Shown piece after piece: positions 7,500-15,180 of a DNA stretch of 28,897 bases. This DNA comes from CAYJXJ01 sp964374095 (GTDB lineage: Bacteria; Elusimicrobiota; Elusimicrobia; UBA1565; UBA9628). Position 1 is the stretch's first letter. The number at the start of each line of letters is the position of its first letter. The translations under genes and the position numbers were made by a program. The stretch is from contig CAYJXJ010000046.1 in NCBI GenBank assembly GCA_964374095.1, positions 1-28,897 of the forward strand, in the 5' to 3' direction. The notes under the pieces are model-generated. The model made no database searches. It was given only the letters and a program-made list of their open reading frames with translations, and was not told the origin of the DNA.

Positions 7500-7528
7500 T
7501 GAAGGCGGGCAATCTGTATAATCCCGCC
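7493..7528 (+). promoter_or_regulatory. Consensus sigma-70 promoter for the outer-membrane protein gene
   Basis: TTGACA (7493-7498), an 18-nt spacer and TATAAT (7517-7522) match both consensus hexamers exactly. The -10 box sits between the inverted arms GGCGGG (7504-7509) and CCCGCC (7523-7528), a possible operator. Transcription from about 7529 leaves a leader of roughly 48 nt. The ribosome binding site AGGAGA (7565-7570) is followed by the ATG at 7578. This is the best promoter match I found in the window. Confidence 0.85.
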
Positions 7529-7577
7529 GGAATCCGTTGACGATGGATCGACCCTTACGTCATTAGGAGATAACGCA

Positions 7578-8912
7578 ATGTCACGACGCCTCAATCTCAT
7601 ACTCGTCGCCGCCCTGGTCCTATCGAGCCTCCCCGCTCAAGCCGACATGTGGGACTCGCTCACGGATTTCAACCCGAACCTTAAGTTCGGGACCGTCGAG
7701 GTCCATCCCTACTACGGGCTCAGGGGCACCTACGACGACAACATCTACAAGGTCAACCGCGACAAGGCCGACGGAACCCGCCACGGCTGCCTCCCCGGCA
7801 ACGCCGGCGCCTGCAGCGGCGGCAACCGCGGCTCCTGGTACACCACCAACAGCGTCGGCTTGGGCGCCGGCTGGGCCATCAGCGAGATGCACAAGGTCGG
7901 AGTGAAGTACGACTTCACGGCCACGGACTACAAGAAACAGCCCACGGCCAACGACTCGATCGCGCAGAGCGTCGGCGGCAATTACGAATTCAAGGGCGCG
8001 GTCCTGACCGCGCGGGCCTGGGACGATTTCATCAACACCGAGGACCCGCCCTACAACCCGCAGGCCCCCGTGCGGGCCGGCGTCGGCGGGCTCCCCTCGA
8101 CCGGCGGCGAGCTGACCTCGCGCGAGCGGCGCTGGCAGAACGTCGCGGGACTCTACGGGGAGTACGCCCTCGGCGAGAAGTTCTTTTTCGGCGCCGACGC
8201 CCAGGACACCCGGCACAAGTACCGCAGCCCCACCCTGGCGGGCATACTCGACCGCTCCGAGCAGCGCTACGGCTTCAAGACCGGCTATAAGGTGACGCCC
8301 AAGACCCGCGTCTTCGCGGCGCTTCACCGCGGCCTGGTGCGCTATTCCGCCGGCCGCAAGGGCGCCAACCACAAGGACTGGGACGCCGATTTCGGCGTGG
8401 AGGGCCAGCTCACCGGCAAGCTCAAGGGACGCCTGCAGACCGGCCTCTCCCACGGCGAGTACGAGGACGACGGCCTGGTGCCCACCCCGTCTCCCTCTAA
8501 TAAGACCAGCAACTGGACGCTCGGGGGCGGCCTGAACTGGGCCGCGACCGACCGGACGGGCGTGGACCTCGGCGTAAGCCGCGGCCGGATGGAGGCCTCC
8601 AGCGTCCGCTACTACGTCAGCAACAGCGCCAACCTCGGCGTGACGCACAAGATCGATAAGCTGACCCTGGGCGTCAACGGGGGCGTCACGGTGGATAAGT
8701 ACTCGGACTCGCAGAGGATTCCGACCACCATCGGATTCACCGCCAACCGGCGGGACGACAGCTACACGAGCGGGGTCAACGCGAACTACGCCCTGATGCG
8801 GTGGTTGAGCCTGACGGCCGACTACCGCCACACCCGCCGCCACTCCATCTTCACCGAGGAGTTCAATTACAAGGCGAACAGCACCTCGGTCGGACTGCGG
8901 GCGCAGTTCTAG
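7578..8912 (+). CDS. Outer-membrane beta-barrel protein of the polysaccharide locus
   Basis: A 444-aa exported protein. Residues 1-22 form a signal peptide (MSRRLNLILVAALVLSS, with cleavage expected after AQA and before DMWD). The remainder has alternating polar/hydrophobic strands with many Tyr, Gly and Asn residues. The C-terminus VGLRAQF ends in Phe, the usual signal for insertion by the BAM machinery. The YDDNIYKV-type start and overall length resemble the putative porin family (BBP2-like) often found in exopolysaccharide clusters, where such proteins are suspected secretion or anchoring components. That assignment is by resemblance only. The gene has a strong promoter and AGGAGA 7 nt before its ATG, suggesting high expression. 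gmd lies 71 bp downstream behind a long hairpin. Confidence 0.75.
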   Translation: MSRRLNLILVAALVLSSLPAQADMWDSLTDFNPNLKFGTVEVHPYYGLRGTYDDNIYKVNRDKADGTRHGCLPGNAGACSGGNRGSWYTTNSVGLGAGWAISEMHKVGVKYDFTATDYKKQPTANDSIAQSVGGNYEFKGAVLTARAWDDFINTEDPPYNPQAPVRAGVGGLPSTGGELTSRERRWQNVAGLYGEYALGEKFFFGADAQDTRHKYRSPTLAGILDRSEQRYGFKTGYKVTPKTRVFAALHRGLVRYSAGRKGANHKDWDADFGVEGQLTGKLKGRLQTGLSHGEYEDDGLVPTPSPSNKTSNWTLGGGLNWAATDRTGVDLGVSRGRMEASSVRYYVSNSANLGVTHKIDKLTLGVNGGVTVDKYSDSQRIPTTIGFTANRRDDSYTSGVNANYALMRWLSLTADYRHTRRHSIFTEEFNYKANSTSVGLRAQF

Positions 8913-8927
8913 CCGCCGGCGCCACGT

Positions 8928-8970
8928 GCGAACGCCCGGGGGGGAGGCCGCATCCCCTCCGGGTGTTCGC
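8928..8970 (+). terminator. Long hairpin between the barrel gene and gmd
   Basis: The arms beginning GCGAACGCCC and ending GGGTGTTCGC pair over about 18 bp, including two G-U wobbles, around a 7-nt loop. The hairpin starts 15 nt after the barrel-gene stop. The following bases (ttgtagg) are not a U-run, so this is a weak or Rho-aided terminator, or an mRNA 3' stabiliser. It ends only 4 nt before the gmd Shine-Dalgarno (8975-8980), so it could also modulate gmd translation. Confidence 0.5.
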
Positions 8971-8983
8971 TTGTAGGAGGTCC

Positions 8984-10057
8984 GTGAGCCAGAGAAAACG
9001 AGCGCTGATCACCGGGATCACGGGGCAGGACGGCTCCTACCTCGCCGAGTTCCTGCTGGACAAGGGCTACGAGGTGCACGGGATCAAGCGCCGCTCTTCC
9101 TCCTTCAATACCGGCCGCATCGACCATCTCTACGAGGACCCCCACGGAAGGAAGCCGCGCTTCATCCTCCATTACGGGGACATGACCGACTCGACCGGCT
9201 TGCTGCGCTTGTTGGCCGAGATTCGGCCCGACGAGATCTACAACCTCGCGGCCCAGAGCCACGTCCAGGTCAGCTTCGAGGAACCCGAGTATACGGCCAA
9301 CGCCGACGCCTTGGGAACCCTGCGCCTGTTGGAAGCGATCCGCTGCGCCGGCCTGGGTCGAACCACCCGCTTCTACCAGGCCTCGACCTCCGAGCTCTAT
9401 GGAGGCTGCGGCGTCTCCCCGCAGAACGAGGACACCCCATTCCGGCCCCGCTCGCCCTACGCCGCGGCGAAGCTCTACGCGCATTGGATCACGGTCAACT
9501 ACCGCGAGGCCTACGGGCTCTACGCCTGCAACGGCATTCTCTTCAACCATGAATCGCCCCGGCGGGGGGAAACCTTCGTGACCCGCAAGATCACCATGGG
9601 ACTCTCCCGGATCAAAGTGGGTCTCCAAGACAAGCTCTATCTCGGCAATATCGACGCGCGGCGCGACTGGGGTCACGCCCGCGACTATGTTGAAATGCAG
9701 TGGCTGATGCTCCAACAGCCGAAACCGGAGGATTTCGTCATCGCCACGGGCCGGCAGCATTCGGTACGCGAGTTCATCTTGGCCGCGTGCCGCGAATTGA
9801 GGATCAACCTGCGATGGAAGGGCCGCGGTCTCGCCGAACGGGGGCTGGATGGCCGTACCGGGCGTGAGATCGTCGCGCTGGACTCACGGTATTTCAGGCC
9901 CCAGGATGTCGGCTCCCTGTTGGGAGACTCGACCCGGGCGCGGGAGAAATTAGGGTGGAAAGCCAAAGTGGGATTCAAAGGGCTCGTCGCCGAGATGGTC
10001 CGCGAGGACCTCAAACTCGCGCGAGCCGAAACCTCGCGCCGCGCCCCGCGCCGTTGA
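8984..10057 (+). CDS. gmd: GDP-mannose 4,6-dehydratase
   Basis: Converts GDP-D-mannose to GDP-4-keto-6-deoxymannose, the precursor of GDP-fucose, GDP-rhamnose or GDP-perosamine. The 357-aa protein has the expected length. It shows GITGQDGSYL at residues 11-20 (NADP binding), STSELYG at 134-140, the catalytic Tyr159-x-x-x-Lys163 in SPYAAAK, and the family sequence FNHESPRRGETFVTRKIT. The GTG at 8984 is chosen because the Rossmann motif begins at residue 8. AGGAGG lies only 3 nt upstream, an unusually short spacing, but no other start fits. The longer open frame upstream would run back into the barrel gene. The enzyme using its product is not obvious here; the RmlD-like reductase is one candidate. 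Confidence 0.95.
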   Translation: MSQRKRALITGITGQDGSYLAEFLLDKGYEVHGIKRRSSSFNTGRIDHLYEDPHGRKPRFILHYGDMTDSTGLLRLLAEIRPDEIYNLAAQSHVQVSFEEPEYTANADALGTLRLLEAIRCAGLGRTTRFYQASTSELYGGCGVSPQNEDTPFRPRSPYAAAKLYAHWITVNYREAYGLYACNGILFNHESPRRGETFVTRKITMGLSRIKVGLQDKLYLGNIDARRDWGHARDYVEMQWLMLQQPKPEDFVIATGRQHSVREFILAACRELRINLRWKGRGLAERGLDGRTGREIVALDSRYFRPQDVGSLLGDSTRAREKLGWKAKVGFKGLVAEMVREDLKLARAETSRRAPRR

Positions 10058-10059
10058 CG

Positions 10060-10097
10060 GGCGACCGTGGGTGTGTCGCCGAAAGCACGGGCTTTTT
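10060..10097 (+). terminator. Terminator-like structure after gmd
   Basis: GGCGAC (10060-10065) pairs with GTCGCC (10075-10080). A second small hairpin, AAAGC-acgg-GCTTT, runs into TTTTT (10093-10097). The stems are short, so termination is uncertain. The rest of the 206-bp gap to the next gene contains a repeated CCGTAGC (around 10128 and 10140) and the promoter at 10245, and no coding region I can support. Confidence 0.35.
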
Positions 10098-10244
10098 CCG
10101 CGCGGGCGCAGGGTTGTAGCTCGCCTCCCGTAGCAAGCCCGTAGCCGCCCGCCAATCTGAAATCAGGTCCGCCCCCCCAGTAGCCCAACTGTTCCCGCCG
10201 CACCTGCATCGACCGTCAAGGACTGGCCGGGCGCATCCGGGAGT

Positions 10245-10253
10245 TGCTATAAT
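10245..10253 (+). promoter_or_regulatory. Extended -10 promoter of the first wza-wzc module
   Basis: TGCTATAAT matches the extended -10 consensus (TGn plus TATAAT at 10248-10253). No good -35 is seen, which extended -10 promoters can do without. The last T is 10 nt before the ATG at 10264, so transcription would begin only a few bases before the start codon. The GGAG at 10255-10258 would then be mostly outside the transcript. Confidence 0.6.
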
Positions 10254-10263
10254 CGGAGTGAAC

Positions 10264-11001
10264 ATGGATTCGCGATCCGCCGCGGTCGTAATGGCCGCCT
10301 TCTTCGCCTGCGCCTGCGGGGGGATTTCCGTCACCATCCCGCGGCCGGGCACCGCCGGGGGCGAGGGGAGAGAACCGGGAATCCGAGGGGTAGGCCCGGA
10401 GAGCCTTGCGGCTCGCCGTGGACCGACGCGCCAGGAGGGCGGCCCCGACCGAGAGTCGGCGTCCGTCGCGGCGGCTCTCACCCAGGTCCGGACGGGCCAG
10501 AAGGAGTACCGGATCGGGCCGGGCGATCTCATCGAGATCACCGTCTATCAGGAGAAGGATCTCGCCAAGCGCGTTCGCGTGGGTCCCGACGGGAGGATCT
10601 CTTTCCCGCTGATCGGAGCCGTTCACGTGGGGGGGCTTGACGTTCCCGGCGCCGAAGCCGCGCTCACCTCGGCTCTGCGCAAGTACCTCGTCGACCCCCA
10701 GGTCGCGGTCTTCATCGCGGAATACGCCAACAAGCTGGTCTACGTTCTGGGCGAGGTGCGCTCGCCCGGCTCGGTCCGCCTCCCTTCGGACGCCACGCTC
10801 ACCGTGCTCGAGGCCATCGTCCTCGCCGGAGGCTTTACTTCCTACGCGGCCCTGGACCGGACCCGCGTGATCCGCGAGGTGGAGGGACGCAGCGAGAGCA
10901 TCCCGATCCAGGTCAGCGACATCATGAAGGGCGGCGACAAGAGCAAGGATCTGGCCCTCAAGCCCAACGACGTGATTTACGTCCCTGAGAGCTATTTCTG
11001 A
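10264..11001 (+). CDS. Wza-type polysaccharide export lipoprotein (first copy)
   Basis: A 245-aa member of the Poly_export/SLBB family that forms the periplasmic and outer-membrane export channel for capsule or exopolysaccharide. The N-terminus is a short hydrophobic segment with Cys16 and Cys18 (FFACAC), a probable but imperfect lipoprotein signal. A Gly/Arg-rich linker follows to about residue 80. The Poly_export domain starts at YRIGPGDLIEITVYQE, and one SLBB domain begins near VYVLGEVRSPGSV. The end PNDVIYVPESYF is typical. It is shorter than E. coli Wza (about 380 aa) and lacks the C-terminal membrane helix. A GTG at 10258 in frame is an alternative start; the ATG is preferred because GGAG lies 5 nt before it. 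The stop overlaps the next ATG (TGATG). Confidence 0.85.
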   Translation: MDSRSAAVVMAAFFACACGGISVTIPRPGTAGGEGREPGIRGVGPESLAARRGPTRQEGGPDRESASVAAALTQVRTGQKEYRIGPGDLIEITVYQEKDLAKRVRVGPDGRISFPLIGAVHVGGLDVPGAEAALTSALRKYLVDPQVAVFIAEYANKLVYVLGEVRSPGSVRLPSDATLTVLEAIVLAGGFTSYAALDRTRVIREVEGRSESIPIQVSDIMKGGDKSKDLALKPNDVIYVPESYF

Positions 11002-12731
11002 TGGCCGCGCCGCCCGACGAGACGCTCGAATTCAACTTCGCGCTGGTTCTCGGCGTCCTCGTGCGGCGCCGCTGGGTGATCTTGGGCTCAATGGCGCTGT
11101 CGATCGCCGCGGCGGCAATCCACGTAACCACCAGCCGGCCGGTCTACTCGGCGACCGCGCTCCTGCTCATCGAAAAGGAAGAGAAGGGCCGCGCTCAGAG
11201 CGAGACCACGGTCTCGGAGACCAAGGCCGACGACTATTACCAGACGCAGTACCGGCTGCTCAAGACCCGCACCCTCCTCCAGCGGGTTTACGACGCCCTC
11301 AACCTCAAGGGCGTGGAAGAGTTCGCCGGCGGGGTGGGACTCCTGATCCCCGCCGTCTCGATCGCGGCGGTCCGCAGCAGCAGGCTGGTCAATGTGAGCG
11401 CGGAGTCATATGACCCCGAACTGGCAATGCGCATCGCCAATACGCTCGCGGAGGTCTACGTAGCCCAGAACCTCGAGAGCAAGCTCTTCATCTCGCGCGA
11501 CATCCTGCTCACCCTTCGCGAGAAATTCGACGATCGAGCGGGCGCCGAGGAGAAATACCAGTTCCTGCCGGCGGTCGTCAACAACGCCCTCATCCAACAG
11601 CTCAAGGCCAACTACGCCGGCCTGGAGGGACGCCTCGGCGAGCTGACGAGCCGCTACACCCAAGCCCACCCGGATCGCATCCGCATCAAGGCCGAGATGC
11701 AGGCGGTCGAGACGCGCATCCGCGTGGAAACCCTGCGCGCCGTTCAGGGCATGAAGGCGGAGCTCTCCGGCCAGCTCTTGGGCAACAACGTCCGGATCGT
11801 CGATCCGGCCGAAAGGCCTTCACGGCCCGTCCGCCCGAACAAGCGCCGGACCATCGGCCTCGCCGGCGGCTTGGGTATCGCCCTGGGGCTGATCATCGCG
11901 TTTGGTATCGAGCATCTTGACATGACGATCCGCAGCCAGGAGGACGTGGAACTCCGCCTGGGACTGCCGTTTCTTGGCGCCGTGTCCCGAACAGACGCGT
12001 TCAAGGGGGCTACGGCGAAGGAATTCCATGATCTCCTGTCGGGCCCGGCCTCCTTCACCGGCGAGGCCTTCAAGAACATCCGCACCATGATCGGCTTCGC
12101 ATCCGCCGGCCACCCCATGAAGCGACTGCTCGTCACCAGCTCCGTCCAGAGCGAGGGGAAGACCTTTCTCACGATCAATCTGGCGATGGTCTTCGCCCAG
12201 CTGGGCCAGAGGGTACTGCTTATCGAGGGAGACCTCCGGCGGCCCAACCTCCATCGGCGCTTCGAGCTGCCTAGGGACATGGGGATCAGCCATTTCCTGG
12301 CCCATGGCCGGAGCGTCGCCGAGTTGCCGGCCCTCTGCAACGAGACCGGCTTCACCAACCTCAAGGTCATGGTCTGCGGCACGGTGCCGCCCAATCCCGC
12401 CGAGCTCCTGAGCGCTCCCAAACTCAAGACCCTCATGGACTGGGCCGCGGAGAACTTCGACCAGGTCTTCGTGGACGGCACCCCGGTCTTTCCAATCACC
12501 GACGCTCTCCTTTGGAGCCGCGCGGTCGACAGCGGCATCTTCGTCGCGCACTTCGGCAGCATCCACGCCAAGCTGGCCCTGCGCGCCAAGCAGAAGCTTG
12601 TCGAGGGTGGACTGCACCTGGCGGGCGCGATCATCAACCAGGTGAGCCTCAAGGGTGGAGCCTACTACGGGGATTACTACTACAAATACTACCGCTACTA
12701 CAACTACTCGGCGGAGACGCGCAAGGCTTGA
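11001..12731 (+). CDS. Wzc-type chain-length regulator / BY-kinase (first copy)
   Basis: An inner-membrane co-polymerase and tyrosine kinase of 576 aa that controls polymer length and works with Wza. A Wzz domain follows TM1 (about 25-41), with a periplasmic coiled-coil region and TM2 (about 284-302). The cytoplasmic kinase has Walker A SSVQSEGKT (380-388), Walker A' VLLIEGDLRRP (405-415) and Walker B VFVDGTP (489-495). The usual first Asp of Walker A' is Glu409 here, and the usual DTPP is DGTP. The C-terminus carries ten tyrosines between residues 555 and 569 (YYGDYYYKYYRYYNY), the autophosphorylation tail typical of active BY-kinases. It is translationally coupled to the wza gene ahead of it. 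Confidence 0.9.
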   Translation: MAAPPDETLEFNFALVLGVLVRRRWVILGSMALSIAAAAIHVTTSRPVYSATALLLIEKEEKGRAQSETTVSETKADDYYQTQYRLLKTRTLLQRVYDALNLKGVEEFAGGVGLLIPAVSIAAVRSSRLVNVSAESYDPELAMRIANTLAEVYVAQNLESKLFISRDILLTLREKFDDRAGAEEKYQFLPAVVNNALIQQLKANYAGLEGRLGELTSRYTQAHPDRIRIKAEMQAVETRIRVETLRAVQGMKAELSGQLLGNNVRIVDPAERPSRPVRPNKRRTIGLAGGLGIALGLIIAFGIEHLDMTIRSQEDVELRLGLPFLGAVSRTDAFKGATAKEFHDLLSGPASFTGEAFKNIRTMIGFASAGHPMKRLLVTSSVQSEGKTFLTINLAMVFAQLGQRVLLIEGDLRRPNLHRRFELPRDMGISHFLAHGRSVAELPALCNETGFTNLKVMVCGTVPPNPAELLSAPKLKTLMDWAAENFDQVFVDGTPVFPITDALLWSRAVDSGIFVAHFGSIHAKLALRAKQKLVEGGLHLAGAIINQVSLKGGAYYGDYYYKYYRYYNYSAETRKA

Positions 12732-12767
12732 GCGAGATCCCCCGACCCCGCCCGGAGCGACACCCGA

Positions 12768-14447
12768 GTGAAGAGCGGCCGCGGGCTTAGGATCGCCGTC
12801 CTCACCCGCAGAGGCCGGTGCGCCTCGGCGCGGGCCGCGGTGGGGGCTCTGGCCGGCGGCGGCCATAGCATAGCCGCGGTCATCGCCGAACCCTGGCAGA
12901 GACTGGTCTTCGGGCGCGGATGGCTCCGAGGCGGCCTCACCCTTCTCTCCCGCCACGGGCCGCGTCATCTCCTCGCGCGCCTGGGGCAAGGGCTTCTCGG
13001 AGGACGCCCGGCCGACAGCCTCGCCGACTTCTGCGGGTCCAGGGCGATCCCCTACCACGAGGTTCCAGACCACAATGGCACGGAATGCGCCCGGTTCCTG
13101 CGCGAGTCGGGCGCCGACCTCCTGCTCAGCGCCAACACGCGGGTGCTTTCGACGTCCACATTCTCGATCCCTCCGCTCGGAGGGATCAACATCCACAAGG
13201 GAATGCTGCCCCGGTATGCGGGCCTGGAGAGCATTTTTTGGGCGCTCTACCATGGTGAGACCGAAATCGGCGTAAGCATCCACCGGCTGGCGGCGGGGAT
13301 CGACACCGGAGATCTCCTGGCCCAAGCCGCGATCAACGTGGGGCCCGGGGACCTTCCGGAGACGCTCGACGCCAAGGCCGACGCCGAGGCGGGGCGGCTC
13401 GTCACCCGCGTCGCCGCCGAGCTCGCCGCGGGCGCCGCCGCGGCGATTCCGCAGGACCTCTCGCGCCGCACCTACTTCTCCTGGCCGGCGCCGGCCCAGC
13501 GCCGGGAGCTGGCGGAGCGGCTCTCCCGTCGCCGCGCCGCGCCCCACGGGCCGAGGGAGGGCCTCCTGATCGTCAACGCCGATGATTTCGGCCTGGCCGA
13601 GGAGGTCAACCGAGCCGTGATCGCCTGCCATCTCCGGGGCTCGGTGACCAGCGCCACGCTCTTGGCCAACGCCCCCGCCACCGCCCAAGCCTGCGCCCTC
13701 GCCCGCCGGCACCCGACCCTCGGGGTGGGGCTTCACTTCAATCTGACGCTCGGCCGGCCCTTGTGCCCTCCGGAAGAAGTTCCCAGCCTGGTCGACGGTT
13801 CAGGCCGCTTCCCACCGCGGGCCGTGGTGGAGCGCAGGGCCCTCCTCCGGCGTCTGGAGCCCCGGGAGATCGCCCGGGAGTTCGACGCTCAGTTAACGCG
13901 GCTTGCGGCCGAGGGCGTGAAGGCGACTCACGCCGACGGCCACCAGCACGTCCATATGCTGCCGGGAGTCTTTCCCATTGTCGCAGATCTTTGCCGCAGG
14001 CACGGCCTGGGACTCAGGCGTCCCTCGGTCGCTCCAATATGCATCCGGCCCCGGGCGAGGGGGGGTCCCGCCCTGACCCTGCGCCCTGTCCGCCGGACCA
14101 TTCTGCGACTGCTGGTCATTACGCAATGGATGCTCCACGGCAGCGGCCTGCGCGGCCCCGAGCGCTTCGCGTCGCTCTTTGACTGCGAACCGGTGCCTCT
14201 AGACCCCACCCCCGAGGACTACGGAGACCTCCTGCGCCCCCTCCTGGGTCCTTGGGTTACCGAACTCATGGTGCATCCGGCCGAGTCCGCCCAGTCGCTC
14301 GGCGCCTACACCAGAATCGGCCGGATATCGGCCTGCGAGTACTCGGCGCTGATGCTCACCGACATGGCCGGCTTGGCCCGGCGTTCGGCCTGCCGTCTCG
14401 GCCACTATGGAGATCTGCCGTCGCGGCCCGATCCAAAGGTGGTATAA
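12768..14447 (+). CDS. Fusion: sugar N-formyltransferase + YdjC/ChbG-type deacetylase
   Basis: The 559-aa protein has two catalytic domains. Residues 1-235 resemble the N10-formyl-tetrahydrofolate transferases used for sugar amines and by PurN/Fmt. GGINIHKGMLPRYAGLESI supplies Asn141 and His143, and HRLAAGIDTGDLL supplies Asp179, the expected Asn-His-Asp triad. Residues 265-545 match the YdjC/ChbG carbohydrate deacetylases: LIVNADDFGLAEEVNRAV (Asp272, Asp273), VGLHFNLTLGRPL (His323), HADGHQHVHMLPG (His392, His394, His396) and ELMVHP (His503). Both active sites look complete. The start is GTG at 12768, with GGAG 10 nt upstream and 36 bp after the wzc stop. The gene sits between the two wza-wzc modules. 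A protein that removes N-acetyl and adds N-formyl to the same sugar is an attractive inference, not something the sequence proves. Confidence 0.85.
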   Translation: MKSGRGLRIAVLTRRGRCASARAAVGALAGGGHSIAAVIAEPWQRLVFGRGWLRGGLTLLSRHGPRHLLARLGQGLLGGRPADSLADFCGSRAIPYHEVPDHNGTECARFLRESGADLLLSANTRVLSTSTFSIPPLGGINIHKGMLPRYAGLESIFWALYHGETEIGVSIHRLAAGIDTGDLLAQAAINVGPGDLPETLDAKADAEAGRLVTRVAAELAAGAAAAIPQDLSRRTYFSWPAPAQRRELAERLSRRRAAPHGPREGLLIVNADDFGLAEEVNRAVIACHLRGSVTSATLLANAPATAQACALARRHPTLGVGLHFNLTLGRPLCPPEEVPSLVDGSGRFPPRAVVERRALLRRLEPREIAREFDAQLTRLAAEGVKATHADGHQHVHMLPGVFPIVADLCRRHGLGLRRPSVAPICIRPRARGGPALTLRPVRRTILRLLVITQWMLHGSGLRGPERFASLFDCEPVPLDPTPEDYGDLLRPLLGPWVTELMVHPAESAQSLGAYTRIGRISACEYSALMLTDMAGLARRSACRLGHYGDLPSRPDPKVV

Positions 14448-14448
14448 T
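14440..14448 (+). promoter_or_regulatory. Extended -10 promoter of the second wza-wzc module
   Basis: TGGTATAAT matches the extended -10 consensus (TATAAT at 14443-14448). The hexamer contains the TAA stop codon of the preceding fusion gene. Its last T is exactly 10 nt before the ATG at 14459, the same geometry as in front of the first wza gene. Only a weak AGAG (14449-14452) could act as ribosome binding site, which fits a nearly leaderless mRNA. Confidence 0.6.
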
Positions 14449-14458
14449 AGAGCGTTCA

Positions 14459-15121
14459 ATGATCCGGGCACCCGTCGCGATCAGCCTAGGCATCGCCGTT
14501 CTCTTTTCGGGCTGCGCGGCATCGTCGCCCGCTCCCGGCGGCGCCTCGCGGACCACCGCGGCTTCCGCTCCGAGCGAGGAAACCGCTATTCGAGAGGCAC
14601 TGTCCAAGGTCGCGGCCAAGCCCGGCAATTATCGGATCCATCCCACGGACTTGGTCAAAGTCGGCGTGTTCCAACAGCTGGAGCTCGGCGGCGAAATGCG
14701 CGTGAGTCAGAATGGGACGCTCACTTTCCCCCTCATCGGCAGCGTCACGGTGGGGGGCCTGAGCGTCGACGAGGCCCAGACGCTTCTTACCCAGAAGTTC
14801 AGCGAGTACGTCAAGAACCCCCAGGTCAGCGTCTTTATTCAGGAGTACGCCAAAAAGAAGATCTTCATCCTTGGCGAGGTCCGCACCCCGGGCTCCTATG
14901 ACTTGCCCACCGAGAACAAGCTGACCGTGCTCGAGGCGGTGACTATGGCGGGTGGATTCTCCAACATCGCCGCCCCGGACCGGACCCGTGTGATCCGCGG
15001 CGGCGACCAGAACCGGATCATCAATATCGAGGTCTCCGCCATCACCAAGCGCGGTGAGAAGGACAAGGACATCCCCTTGGAGCCCAACGACGTCATCTAC
15101 GTGCCCCAGAGCCTGTTCTAA
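14459..15121 (+). CDS. Wza-type polysaccharide export lipoprotein (second copy)
   Basis: A 220-aa paralogue of the protein at 10264. The N-terminus MIRAPVAISLGIAVLFSGC is a lipoprotein signal with Cys19 as acylation site. A short Ala/Ser/Pro linker leads to the Poly_export domain (YRIHPTDLVKVGVFQQ), and one SLBB domain starts near IFILGEVRTPGSYDL. The end PNDVIYVPQSLF parallels the first copy. By eye about half of the residues agree with the first copy over the domain region. A longer frame upstream is open but lacks a signal sequence; the ATG at 14459 puts the lipobox in the right place. The TAA stop overlaps an ATG (15121) of the next frame. Confidence 0.87.
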   Translation: MIRAPVAISLGIAVLFSGCAASSPAPGGASRTTAASAPSEETAIREALSKVAAKPGNYRIHPTDLVKVGVFQQLELGGEMRVSQNGTLTFPLIGSVTVGGLSVDEAQTLLTQKFSEYVKNPQVSVFIQEYAKKKIFILGEVRTPGSYDLPTENKLTVLEAVTMAGGFSNIAAPDRTRVIRGGDQNRIINIEVSAITKRGEKDKDIPLEPNDVIYVPQSLF

Positions 15122-15180
15122 TGGATCGAGCAAGCGCCGTCCTCAACGGGAGACAACCGCCGCGGCGGGGGGAAATTCCC

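Noticed and set aside
7620..8843. A 407-codon minus-strand frame opposite the beta-barrel gene
   Set aside because: No start signal and low-complexity Val/Ala/Gly composition. The plus strand has a signal peptide, a consensus promoter and a BAM-type C-terminus.
8801..8983. A start of gmd far upstream, inside the barrel gene
   Set aside because: The extra residues overlap the end of another gene in a different frame and do not belong to the dehydratase fold. GTG at 8984 has AGGAGG before it.
10058..10263. A small gene or riboswitch in the gap after gmd
   Set aside because: No frame with a start, ribosome binding site and protein-like composition. Only short hairpins and a promoter are visible.
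11820..13736. A 638-codon minus-strand frame opposite wzc and the fusion gene
   Set aside because: It is the antisense of two well-recognised genes and reads as Gly/Arg/Asp-rich noise, as usual in GC-rich DNA.
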